This document shows, piece by piece, positions 33,474-43,500 of a stretch of DNA of 64,000 nucleotides. The notes beneath the pieces were generated by a model. The model had not been told where the DNA came from, ran no database searches, and was given only the letters and a program-made list of their open reading frames with translations. Where the stretch lies: assembly GCA_020912385.1 (NCBI GenBank), contig CP087209.1, positions 558,001 to 622,000 of the forward strand. Direction: 5' to 3'. Each line of letters starts with the position of its first letter. Position 1 is the first letter of the stretch. The DNA is from Neofusicoccum parvum. Taxonomy: Eukaryota > Ascomycota > Dothideomycetes > Botryosphaeriales > Botryosphaeriaceae. The translations under genes were made by a program, and so were the position numbers.

Positions 33474-34396
33474 GCTGCATCAAAAGGACCTAATCGGCTT
33501 TAAGCGTGGACGGGAGATGCAGCACACACGGACTCGGAAGCGAAAAAGAGAGGCCGAGAATGGCTAAAAAGAAAGGATACCTCAGTCCTGCGGCTGAGGC
33601 CCCACACGGGCTGGCATGATGTCGCATGCCACGGAGGGCCTGGTTCCAAGAGCGATGTTACACATTATTCGGGCACGGAATGGTTTCGGGCGTTGCGTTT
33701 TGGAAGGGGGAAAGGGCCGCTCAGGGCGAAGTACGTGCTATTGGAGCGACTGACCCGCGTAGCAACGGAGCGCAGAGAGGCTCCCCAGAGTCAGTTATTC
33801 ACAAACAAATTCTGTCGTACCGCAAAGTCTCGGTCACCATGCAAGTTCATTCCAAGTTGTCTTCTCGCCGCTGGCATGGACATCCGCTGCGTTGACAAGA
33901 TCTGTTCCAGGGCAGCCGTCCGATGCCACCAGGCGATCCTCGGACCAGCGGGCGATTCTGTAATGCCAGCTGCGGGTTTCGAACGGCCGGCAGACGCACC
34001 CGGAAAGGCAAGCCGGCGGGACTGGGAGCCAGGATGTCTCCAGGGACGCGCAGCCGGCGCACAGCGGAGCGGAAGCGCTTGGCGACACGGCGGCGGGCGC
34101 ACTGCGGGTTGGGCGAACCCCGCAACGATCGGCTGCTTCTGGCCAACCGCGATATCGTGCTCGCGGGCACCCATCACGCAAGACCGGCCCTGCGATGGTG
34201 AATGTGGGCGCAACTGCGCGCATCGCGGCTTATCTCACGCAATGCCGCCGTCGTCATGCAATAATAGTACCACTGAAAAATGTCCCGACTGTCCGATTTT
34301 CGCTCGCAGCCCTCGTTCTTGCACCACTTAAATACTCCCGGCGCGGTGCCCCTCTCGCCTTGCTAGCCACTCGATTGCCCCTCCCACTCTTCCACA
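33474..34396. other. Intergenic region between SMD1 and the TauD-type dioxygenase
   Basis: 920 bp. Overlapping frames at 33700-34330 on both strands have no family character. A TATA-like TTAAATA at 34328-34334 lies about 65 bp before the next ATG. Confidence 0.55.
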
Positions 34397-35790
34397 ATGG
34401 CTCCCGGTCCCGTCGCAGACTCTGCCCCTCAGGCCCCGCACCTGCACCCCTCCAAGGCCAACCGCGCCCCGGTTGACACCAGCGTGTTCCCAGACGGCAT
34501 CAAGACCTCTGGCCAGCACCCGCCCCTCTACGACCTTCTCAGGCCTTACGACGATTTCCCCAAGGAAATCGAGGGCCCGACGGTATGGAAGGCGGAGGAC
34601 TACAAGAACAACCCCGAGCGCTGGACCCATCCCTTCAGCGACGATGAGGTCGCCGAGCTCGACCGCGCCGCCGATGCCTTCCTGGCTGCCGGCCACCCGC
34701 TCACGGCCATCTCCCAGGTGCGTCCAACCGCCTCTATACATCTTGCTTAATCGTCGACTGCTAACACTTGCCTAGGACCTTTTCCCGCTCCCTGAACTCT
34801 CAAAGAGGATGACGGCTCTTCGCAACGAACTGCTCAATGGCAAGGGTTTCATTCTCTTCAAGGGCTTCCCCGTCCAGAAATGGGGCGTCCACAAGTCTGC
34901 CGTTGCATACATGGGTCTTGGCACCTATCTCGGATACTTTGTCTCGCAGAACGGCCGCGGTCACGTCCTGGGCCACGTCAAGGACGTTGGTGATGACCCG
35001 ACCCAGATTGATTCCGTCCGTATCTACAGGACGAATGCTCGGTATGTTCCAATTGAAAGCCAACCCAGCCGATGGCGGCGCGGGAAACTGACAGTTCATG
35101 CAGTCAATTCTTCCACGCAGACGACTCAGACATCGTCGGCCTGCTCTGCATTGCCCGCGCTCTCGAGGGTGGCGAGTCTGACCTTGTGTCTTCGCATCAC
35201 GTCTGGAACACGCTGCAGAAGGAGCGCCCTGATGTTGCCAAGACGCTGACCGAGCCCATCTGGTACTTCGACCGCAAGGGCGAGACCAGCGTGGGTGAGG
35301 AGGAGTGGATCAAGACCAGCATCTTCTACTTGGAGACGGGCGCGAACCCCAGAGTCTACTCCAAGTACGTCTTCCTTGTCGGTGGCATCAACGGCGAAGC
35401 GCAACGGCTAACAAGATCGTCAACAGATGGGACCCGTACTACGTCCGCTCGCTCACGCGTTTCTCCGACAAGGGCCTCATTCCTGCGTTGTCGGATGCTC
35501 AGCAGGAGGCCATCCAGGTTCTCGAGGCCACATGCCTGCGCCTGTCGCTGCACATGATCCTCGAGATCGGCGACATCCAGTTCCTGTCCAACGAGCATGT
35601 TCTGCACGCCCGCACCGCGTACAAGGACTACCCTCCGCCCGCGCCTCGCCGCCACCTGCTGCGCCTCTGGCTCAGCACCCCCGAAAACGAGGGTGGCTGG
35701 CGCCTGCCCTTCCACGACTCGGACGAGAAGAAGCGTGGCGGCATTCAGGTCAACGACACCCCGCCCAGGGCGCCCGATGATGCTGAGTAG
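34397..35790 (+). CDS. TauD/TfdA-family Fe(II)/2-oxoglutarate dioxygenase
   Basis: Four exons (34397-34717, 34776-35041, 35104-35364, 35427-35790) give 403 residues. The family couples 2-oxoglutarate decarboxylation to hydroxylation, for example of taurine. The metal triad is visible: His200 and Asp202 in QFFHADDSD, and the distal histidine about 140 residues later in EHVLHAR (His343). An Arg in the following RRHLLRLW segment would bind 2-oxoglutarate. The family core starts at KGFILFKGFPV. No signal peptide or peroxisomal signal was seen. Fungal relatives are annotated as taurine dioxygenase, but the substrate is unproven. A poly(A) signal follows at 35927. Confidence 0.92.
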
Positions 35791-35926
35791 AGGTGTATGA
35801 AGAGCTTTGGCGGCTGTTTATATGTGGTGACTTGTCTCATACCCTCGCGTCGCGCGTGTGCGCGAGCGAGCCTCTTTCCTTGTTATTTCTTCAAGAATGT
35901 GGATACCAGCCTGAATTTTCGAACTC

Positions 35927-35932
35927 AATAAA
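35927..35932 (+). terminator. Poly(A) signal of the TauD-type gene
   Basis: A perfect AATAAA 137 bp after the stop codon, in AT-rich surroundings. Confidence 0.5.
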
Positions 35933-36158
35933 TATTATGAACACTCAAGACATCCGATGCAACCACACGGGGTTCCCGCATCGTCAAACCGGTCCTCAGA
36001 AAGCACGATGGTCGTTGGCCACAAGTGATGGGTCTGGGGCCGAGGCGCATCCTTCGCGTGGCGATCAAGCTAGCGTTCCCACATACTTTCTCGTTTTATA
36101 GTTTGATCCATTCGGCGCACATACTGAAGTCGCCCTAAGGTAAAAAGGCAAAAGGTTC

Positions 36159-36172
36159 AGACGTTCGAAGTT
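36159..36172 (+). repeat. Isolated seventh copy of the GACGTTCGAAGTT motif
   Basis: AGACGTTCGAAGTT, identical over 14 bases to copies 1 and 3 of the array near 14.4-15.0 kb, and in the same orientation. It is intergenic. Confidence 0.8.
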
Positions 36173-36623
36173 GGCCGTCTTTGTTTTCCCGATCCGGCAT
36201 GCGCGCCGCCGCCTCGAAACAGCCGCCGGCGACTATATTGCCTATCGAGGGATGCCGCGGCCGATGGCTAACGCGACGACAACACATGTCCTGACAGGAT
36301 AATGGGGCTGGCCGTGGGGAGTCGAAAACATGTTTCCTGAACGACTTTACGTCTGGATAAATATTTTAACTCTTCCCATAGAACGGCCCTCGTCGGTTTG
36401 TGCCATCCAACTGTACGTCAGCATACTTTTGGCGCATGCCAACGGATCGAGTCACCTCTTACTGACACACGACCCGCCTCGATTGCTCTTCTACTCTCTG
36501 GTAATTGAATTTTGGTTCAACCCGTAGGTGGCGCCTTCCCAATGGAGAAAAAAAACATGGTCTATAATGCACAAACGCCAATCGCTTGGACTCTCTCGGT
36601 GTCTCGACTTCTTCCCAAACACA

Positions 36624-37343
36624 TTACGTGCCACCAATGCTAACTTTTCCGGCAGTCCTCTCCTCCCACTCGTGCCTCAACATGGAGAAGAGCAGCATGT
36701 CGTGGAAGGCGCCGCGGAACCACAGCGCGTCGCGCCTGCGGCCCTCGAGCACGAAGCCCAGCCGCTCGTACAGGCGGCCGGCGCCGTCGTTGTAGGCGAA
36801 GCTGGTGATGGCCACGCGGTGCAGGCCGGCGACGTCGAAGCCCCAGTCCAGGATCCAGTTGATGGCCTCGGTGCCGTAGCCGCGGCCCTGGTGGTCGGCG
36901 GCGATGCTGATGCCGATCGACGCGCTGCGGTGGTGCGGGTTCGCTGGACCGAGCTCGTGCGCCAGGCTGATGTAGCCGATGGGCGTTGCGCTGGCTGGGC
37001 TGGTGCTGGGCGAGCGGCCTGGGCCGTTCCAGTTGCTCGGGCTGTGGCGGTGCTCGGCTCTCGTCGCGGGCGTTGCGGCTGGTGTCGTGGTGGTGTCGGA
37101 GGAGTGGGGAGAGAACGTGCCGTCCTCCGGCGGCGGTTGCAGGCAGACAATCACGCCGAGGAGCGCCGTTTCCTGCATGAAGTGGACGAAGCCCTTGACG
37201 TTTCGCTTGCTGGCCGGCTTGAGGAGGTCAACATTGGCGTTGCCGCTGATGGCTGGGTCCGATTCGACAGAATGTATGAAGTCTCTGTCGTAGTCTTCTA
37301 CTGCGCGGTACAGGAGGCGCGCAGAGCGGAAGATGTTTGCCAT
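36624..37343 (-). CDS. GNAT-family N-acetyltransferase (RimJ/RimL type)
   Basis: Single exon, 239 residues. The acetyl-CoA-binding signature is in DHQGRGYGTEAINWILDWGF, with the R/Q-x-x-G-x-G/A loop as QGRGYG. The downstream NDGAGRLYERLGFVLEGRRRDALW is typical of the RimJ/RimL group, which acetylates protein or small-molecule amino groups. Between the first strands and the core is a Ser/Thr/Pro-rich insertion of about 45 residues (roughly 75-120), absent from the core fold and probably disordered. The N-terminus SARLLYRAVEDYDRDFIHSV is the usual family beginning. The acceptor is unknown. Confidence 0.9.
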   Translation of the reverse strand: MANIFRSARLLYRAVEDYDRDFIHSVESDPAISGNANVDLLKPASKRNVKGFVHFMQETALLGVIVCLQPPPEDGTFSPHSSDTTTTPAATPATRAEHRHSPSNWNGPGRSPSTSPASATPIGYISLAHELGPANPHHRSASIGISIAADHQGRGYGTEAINWILDWGFDVAGLHRVAITSFAYNDGAGRLYERLGFVLEGRRRDALWFRGAFHDMLLFSMLRHEWEERTAGKVSIGGT

Positions 37344-38303
37344 TTGGAAGAAGTGACAGGGTTAGCGAGGTAAATGGCAACGGGCATGAAAGTCCGGGCG
37401 TAGAAATACACGCGCGGAAAGAATTTAGGCGACACCTGGAGCAACCTGGCCACCGCTGTTCGCATGTGATTGTTGCTGTACGGGGAGAGAGCCTGCATGT
37501 AAGCGCTACCTGGTCGTATCCTGACTCAGCCTGCTGCAAGATCATCACCTGCCACGTGGGGCGGCAATCGGATCGACGCATGGAGCTTTGAACATCTGCG
37601 ATAACAGGCAAAGGCTTCGCTCTCCGCTGGTTACCATCGGAGTACGCGGATCATGGGGGAGAGTTCCGGAGATTGTGGCAGTTTCACCGGCGAGAAAGAC
37701 AGGAAATCTGGAACGGCTTCGGTTTAGCAACATCAAGGAGCAGATGTACGAACGCATGTCAGGGAAGTTTCTTATTGGACATTTCTGGATGACTTCCGAA
37801 TGTGGACCGAGCTGCTGGTCGCGGACAACGCAAAAACTTGTAACATCAACCAGACTGCCAGTTTATGTCGATTTAAGCTCAGAGCCAGCATCTAGGTTCA
37901 AGCCTCGGCCGCGGGCTCCTTCCAAGCATCCTGATCTCGTCTGTTTGTAGTGGTCTCTGGGCGTATATCGTGGGCAACAATACGCCGGCGCCACAGTCAT
38001 TTTCCTGTGACTGCTAAACCTCCAAACCCCGAATCTTCTATCCGCTGGAAGTGCTGCCGAGCAGTTTGAGGATTCCCCTCTAGATATGTAAGGTTGTGAC
38101 CACACGTCGGCGACATTGGGAACCCTTTCTTACACATAGTGCTCTGTTGAGTGCGTAGTCAGGCCGGGTGTCGGTAGCCAAAAGAAGAGTCGATTATGAA
38201 GGTTTGTACAGAAAGTAAGCACAGCATCGACCTCTGGGCAGATTTATGTGGGCGGAGGCGCTGGTGGGCCAAACGCGGACGGGCTTTCCGCTATGATGGG
38301 TGT
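37344..38303. other. Intergenic region upstream of the GNAT gene
   Basis: About 960 bp between two minus-strand genes. Several short frames occur, none with a family feature. No repeat or RNA was recognised. Confidence 0.55.
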
Positions 38304-38612
38304 TCACATGACGCAACAAAGACAATCGCATCCAGAGTCCATGCGGGAAGGTCCGGTGCCAAATCTGATGCCGTTGCGGATACCGTACACCATCAGGTAG
38401 AGCTGTCGGGGGTAGTGAGGGCCCAAGACGCATTTGGGACACGGCTGGGCGACGAGCTTTCGGCGATGAGGGGGCAAGCGATTGACCCAGTTTACTGTGT
38501 TGTCCTGGTACTGGCAGCAATTGGTTAGGTCGCGACCGGAGCTGCAGCTTGTCACAAGTTGCAGCCAGCAGTGGCTGCAGGAGGCTGACTGGTAGAGGTC
38601 GGTTCGACACAT
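38304..38612 (-). CDS. Small cysteine-rich protein with C-terminal CaaX-like box
   Basis: Single exon, 102 residues, with 12 cysteines. The frame begins MCRTDLYQS, continues with a C-x2-C knuckle (CSHC), a Cys-Cys pair (LTNCCQY), a second knuckle (PCPKC) and a C-terminal cluster GCDCLCCVM. The pattern of an initial MCR, a Cys/His knuckle followed by W-L, a central CPKC and a final GIRFGTGPSR plus a Cys cluster reminds me of small uncharacterised fungal proteins; that likeness is from memory, not a search. It has no signal peptide, so the cysteines more likely bind zinc than form secreted disulfides. The last four residues CCVM fit a CaaX prenylation box. I do not recognise a function. Confidence 0.5.
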   Translation of the reverse strand: MCRTDLYQSASCSHCWLQLVTSCSSGRDLTNCCQYQDNTVNWVNRLPPHRRKLVAQPCPKCVLGPHYPRQLYLMVYGIRNGIRFGTGPSRMDSGCDCLCCVM

Positions 38613-38837
38613 GGCTTTGGCGGGCTGACGCCGAGGGTTGCTGGAACGGCGATGGTAGGGGTTCCGGAGAGGGAGGACATGAGAGGTGGTGTGTTATATG
38701 CTGGCAGAGAGGCAAGACAGCGTGGCACTCTTCGTTGGGGGCGGTGCTGTCAGGTCGCGTGGCGTTTGGTGGCAGGCGTTGGAGGTCGTGGTGCATTCAA
38801 CACTTCACGGCGCATGCGGGCGAGGTTCAAAGGCAGA

Positions 38838-39349
38838 TCATTTCTTATGGTTCGAATCGGCAGCTTCGTCAAGATCGTGGTTGCGGATGGCCTGCATGAG
38901 CTCGTACAACTGGGCGATTTGCTCGTCTGGGGGCTGGGGTCAGAAAACAGCAGGCATGGGCTGGGGGTGGGCGGACCGCTCATCTTGTCAATCTTGGCCT
39001 TGTCCATCTTCGCGTCCCGCCAGGCATCGCCCTCCAGCTGCTGGGCATACATCTGCCACTCGGTCAAGAAGCCAATCTGCAGCGGGTCAGCAGGCCGCTC
39101 TGCGGTCGAAGGGGCCGTGGCCAGTACAATGTGGATGGGGTTGTCGACGCTCCTGTGCGCACGGAACTCGGCCTTGACGTACTCGTCGCCGAGCAGGCGC
39201 ATCTGCACATCCAGCTTGTGGCGGTGGGCGCGCAGGATGCGGCGGTACAGCGGGATGGGCGGCAGCAGAGCCATGGGCGCGGGCCGCAGCGGCTTCGCGG
39301 CGCCTACGGTGGCGGCCTCGGCCATTGACAGCGCGCGGGTGAGCCTCAT
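38838..39349 (-). CDS. SDH7: Succinate dehydrogenase assembly factor 3 (Acn9/LYR family)
   Basis: Three exons (39349-39128, 39076-38977, 38926-38838) give 136 residues. SDHAF3/Sdh7 (ACN9) is a mitochondrial LYR-type protein that helps mature the iron-sulfur subunit of complex II. The presequence (MRLTRALSMAEAATVG) is followed by the family core LPPIPLYRRILRAHR, containing the LYR triplet, then LLGDEYVKAEFRAHR, GFLTEWQMYAQQLEGD and DEQIAQLYELMQAIRN. Intron 1 (51 nt, donor GTACTG) is a multiple of three with no stop. Intron 2 uses GTCCGC. Both joins are needed to recover the conserved core. It is divergent from MTQ2, 207 bp apart. Confidence 0.92.
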
Positions 39350-39556
39350 GGCGGGGGCGGGCGGGGAGCAGGAGCAGAGCAGGAGCAGGAGCAGGAGCAG
39401 GAACAGGAGCAGGAGCAGGAGTAGCAGCGGGAGCAGGCGCAGGCGCAGGACAGTTGCGGGCGTGCGGCGGTGCGGGCGCCAAGCGCGACGCGCAACCCGA
39501 AGCGCAGCTCCGTCGACGTCACAACACCCGCACCCGCACCCGCACCTGCAACCGCC
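39350..39556. promoter_or_regulatory. Short shared promoter, SDHAF3 / MTQ2, with a GAGCAG repeat
   Basis: Only 207 bp lie between the two divergent ATGs. About 85 bp of it (39364-39449) is a degenerate GGAGCA/GAGCAG hexamer array, so both core promoters must fit around or within the repeat. Confidence 0.65.
39364..39449. repeat. Degenerate GAGCAG hexamer array
   Basis: About a dozen units of GGAGCA and near variants (GGAACA, GGAGTA, GGCGCA) starting 14 bp upstream of the SDHAF3 start codon. Confidence 0.85.
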
Positions 39557-40315
39557 ATGCTGCCCACGCCCTCGACGTCGCACGTCGCCTTCGACCGCGT
39601 CTACGAGCCGGCCGAGGACTCGTTCCTGCTGCTGGACACGCTGTCCGCCCCGCACGAGGCGCGCTTCCTGGCCGAGCGCTTCCGCGGCCGCCCCGCGCCG
39701 CTGGTGGTCGAGGTGGGCAGCGGGTCGGGCGTGGTGCTCGCCTTCGTCGCCCGCAACGCCGACACCATCCTGCGCCGCTCCGACGCGCTGGCGCTGGCCG
39801 TCGACATCAGCGCCTTCGCCTGCCGCGCCACGGCGCAGACGGCCGCGACCGCCCTCGCCGACGCCGCCCCGCGCGCCAGCCTCTTCCTCGACGCCGTCAA
39901 CGCCGACCTCGCCACCGCCCTCCGCCCCGGCTCGGTCGACATCCTGATCTTCAACCCGCCCTACGTGCCCACGCCCGCGCTGCCCGACCTGTCCAAGCAC
40001 GCCCAGCACAATGTGTACTCGCAGACGACGACGTTCGACCAGGACTCGTATCTGCTGGAGCTGTCGTACGCCGGCGGCCAGGACGGCATGGAGACCACGG
40101 ACAGGCTGCTGGCCCAGCTGCACGAGGTGCTGCACCCGGAGCGAGGCGTGGCCTACATCCTGCTGTGCGCGCAGAACAAGCCGCTCGACGTGCAGCGGCG
40201 CGTCCGCGGATGGGGCGCCGCGTGGGCCGCCGACCTGGTGGGCAGCAGCGGCAAGCAGGCCGGCTGGGAGAAGCTGCAGATACTGCGCGTTGCCCGCGTG
40301 CAGCCCGAACAATGA
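39557..40315 (+). CDS. MTQ2: eRF1 glutamine methyltransferase catalytic subunit Mtq2
   Basis: Single exon, 252 residues. Mtq2 with Trm112 methylates the Gln of the GGQ motif in release factor eRF1. The fold is a class I SAM methyltransferase: EVGSGSG (52-58) binds SAM, and NPPY (133-136) is the motif that holds the target glutamine. The conserved fungal N-terminus LPTPSTSHVAFDRVYEPAEDS follows the ATG at 39557, which is why this start was chosen although the frame is open further upstream. The stretch around 90-120 is Ala-rich because of very high GC. Confidence 0.95.
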   Translation: MLPTPSTSHVAFDRVYEPAEDSFLLLDTLSAPHEARFLAERFRGRPAPLVVEVGSGSGVVLAFVARNADTILRRSDALALAVDISAFACRATAQTAATALADAAPRASLFLDAVNADLATALRPGSVDILIFNPPYVPTPALPDLSKHAQHNVYSQTTTFDQDSYLLELSYAGGQDGMETTDRLLAQLHEVLHPERGVAYILLCAQNKPLDVQRRVRGWGAAWAADLVGSSGKQAGWEKLQILRVARVQPEQ

Positions 40316-40321
40316 ACACAT

Positions 40322-40377
40322 GCGATGATGCCTGCGATGCTGCGATCCCACGATGCCTGCGATGCCTGCTGCGATGC
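40322..40377. repeat. Degenerate GCGATGCCT-type tandem repeat
   Basis: Six or so imperfect units of (T)GCGATGCCT directly after the MTQ2 stop, in the 240 bp before the next gene. Confidence 0.65.
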
Positions 40378-40555
40378 GTGACGGACGCGAGCGTTGCCGC
40401 AAAAACGCGGTTGTCGGGCCAACGCGGCCGCGACAACAGAGGCGGAATGTGAAGAAGGCGGCGCGCCCAGCCCGTGGAATGCGACTGCTGCCACACCACA
40501 CGTTGCGCTCCGAGCACCCGTCTGCTGCTTCCCTCCGCCGCATGTCGCCGCCGCC

Positions 40556-43500
40556 ATGAACTGCTATCCAGCGCCCACGCCGTGCCCCGCGCCGTTGGCC
40601 GCGGGCTCGCTCGGCGCCGCGGCGTGTTATGCCCCCATCCACCCGTGCGCCCACGATCCCCACCGCGACTCCACCACCAACGTCGACTACACCGCCGACT
40701 TCACCCAGTCCCTCTACCACGTCAAGCCGCGCAGGCGTCCCGCCCACCCCAAGAAGCCCCCCGCCTGGGATCCGGACACCGACATCTGGGTTGACGAGCC
40801 CGCCGCCGACCCCGGACGCCCAATGCCGCCTCAGCCGCGCCCCAAGCCTGCCCGCCAGAGTGCCCTGTTCACCCTGCCCGCCCAGAAGATGCCCATGCCC
40901 ATGCCGCAGGACGACGACGCCCTGCGCCCCCGGAGAAGGCGCGTGTCGGCGCTGCTTGCCGAGAAGGGGCTGCGCTCAACCGCCCACCCCGCCGCCCGCC
41001 ACGACGAGAAGGCCAAGAAGCCCGAGTTGCTGAAGGACCCGCGCCGCCGGACCATCTACGTTCCGTCTGACGACACCACCATCATGACCATCCACCCCGG
41101 CTTCCCTCAGCCCACCCGCCGCCCTAGATCACCGGACCTCGGCTTCGATCTGGTGACCTTGTCTGAGGAGGACCCCGACCAGCCTCCTCCGGCCATCAAG
41201 CAGAACCGTGCCCCCAGGAAGTCTCTAGCAGCTGCCCCCAAGCGCGGCCCGCTTCGCCAATCCTCGCGCCCGCTACAGGGGGTATCCTTCGTCGAAGATG
41301 TGGTCGGGAAGACGCTCGGGAAGGAGAACATCCCACCCGGAGTGCTCCTGAAAGACTGCAAGCAGCTTCGCCCCAGTGCTGCCGTTCCCTCGGACTCAAA
41401 GCCTCGCACAAAGCCTGCTGCCAAGCCGGAGCCGGCTCGCAAGGAAAGACTGAGGCCAGCCGCTCCCACGAGCTCTTCGGCTGCAAAGAATGCTGTGACC
41501 CGCAAGCGGACCAGCTCCGACAGTGTTGGTTCTCCTTCCAAGGCCCTCAGAACTGCGAGAGCAACTGCAATCACCCGGCCACCGCTCCTAGATGCAGCCA
41601 CAAAACGCCAAACGAGGTCTTCAACATCGAACCCTTCCTCGCCGTTCTACATCTCGAGGTCCCCGCCGCAGGCCCTACGTCGCAACCGCGTCGAGAAGCC
41701 TCCGTCCAAGCTCAGCGTTCCCAGGGTCCCGCAGAAGGCCCAGCAGCAGGACAAGTACCCTGTGCTCTCCGAAGATCTCGACAAACCACAGTTGTACGAG
41801 GACAATTGGCTCAGCTATCAGGAAGTCTCCATAACTCAGCTGGTCAATAAACTGTTTGACTGCGTGGATCTATCTTCGCAGGATGAGGGCCAGGAAGACG
41901 GCGCCCTTAGGAGGAAGCTGCTAGCAGTATACCAGGATCCCTCCGTCCCGCTTCTCCACAAGCGTTTGCAGGCCTCCCTCATGTATGGCGCACTCAGTAT
42001 TCCCAAGGACCTCCTTGCCAAAGCCCTCCGCCTTAAGGACGATGTCGGTCTCCGTCGGAAGTATCTAAATCTTTTTGTGAACGTCTATGAGCCTTCAGTG
42101 CTAAGAGCCGCCGCTGAGGCTATTGTCGGACGTGAATGCCCAGTGTCGTCGAGACTGTCATCTGGATCATCCGCGTCGGATTGCGATCAACGCCAGCGCC
42201 GTGCGGAGAAGAAGGCCATAGAGGGTTTTCTAGACACGTTCTTCATTCGGAATGAGGATGCTGTTCGCGTCAAAACCGGCATCGGCAGTATATCCAGCAT
42301 CGCACGTGGCCGTGACAAAGGTGACGATTTTGGGTCTGAGGGATGGTTGTGGCGCCGAACCACTTTGCGCAGTCTCATGCTCGTCCTTTTGCTCGACATG
42401 AGCAAGACCAAAGACGTCGTCAATATCCCTCTTTTCCAAGTCTCTTCCCCATACAAATCCTCGGACGCAGTACTTCAGGAGCTCGCCAGCATGCTCCTGC
42501 CGTCGCTGGGCGATCTCTCGCGGCCGTTGGGCCATTTGGACTACCATCTGCACTGCGTGCAATATCCATTGCAGGAATACAAATACCGCGTCGAAAATTT
42601 GGCTACCGACCTCCGGGATGGTGTCCTCCTTACCAGATTGGTCGAGCTCCTTCTCTATCCCCCGACAGTGTTGGCGCTACAGAAGGACGTCACCATCACG
42701 ATGCCTACCGGTGACATCTTGACAAGCTGCTTCAGCGTTGGCGATGCGGAGTCATGGGTCTTGTCCCAGCACCTAAAGTTTCCCTGTATCGGCCGAGCCC
42801 AGAAGTTGTACAACCTTCAAATCGCTCTGAGCGCTCTCGGAGGTGTGAAAGGCATCGCTGGACAAGCTGTCAAAGACGTCACAGCCGAGGACATTGTTGA
42901 TGGCCACCGTGAAAAGACTCTCGGGCTCCTTTGGGGGCTGGTCGGTAAATGGGGCCTGGAGGCTCTGGTCGACTGGAAAGAACTGGAAAACGAGACCCAG
43001 CGCTACAGGAGCCGTTACTACGACCAGCAGCCCGACGATTACCAAGACCCTGACAGTGAGGACGAGTCCGAGCTCGCCGAGCTCCAAGGCCTTGAGAAGT
43101 ACACAGCGCTTCTCCGTGGCTGGGCCCGCAGCATCGCGCGCCTTCGTGGCTTGCGCGTCGCCAACCTCACAACCTCCTTCTCCGACGGCCTTGCCATTGA
43201 GGCCATCGTTGATGAGTACATCGCCTGTTTCCCCGCTTCCTCCACAGCTGCTGCTCTCGCGAACGCTCCAACCTCGTCGACTGGCAGCCTCGCTGCAAAG
43301 CTCAAGTCCATTGGTTGCAGCAATGCCTTCATCTCCCTTTTCACCAACACTTCAATCACCACCCGTCCGATTCCCTCCAAGGACTTTACCATCACGACCC
43401 TCACATTTCTCGCCTCACGGCTTCTACCAGCCAGCCGCGCCCATCGCGCGGCCGTTACCCTGCAGCGTTGGTATCGTATCCGTCTGTCTCGCCGCGAAGT

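Larger units (their letters stand above)
35791..36623. other. Intergenic region between convergent TauD-type and GNAT genes
   Basis: Holds the 3' ends of both genes, the poly(A) signal at 35927, and an isolated copy of the GACGTTCGAAGTT motif at 36159-36172. No gene was seen. Confidence 0.6.
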
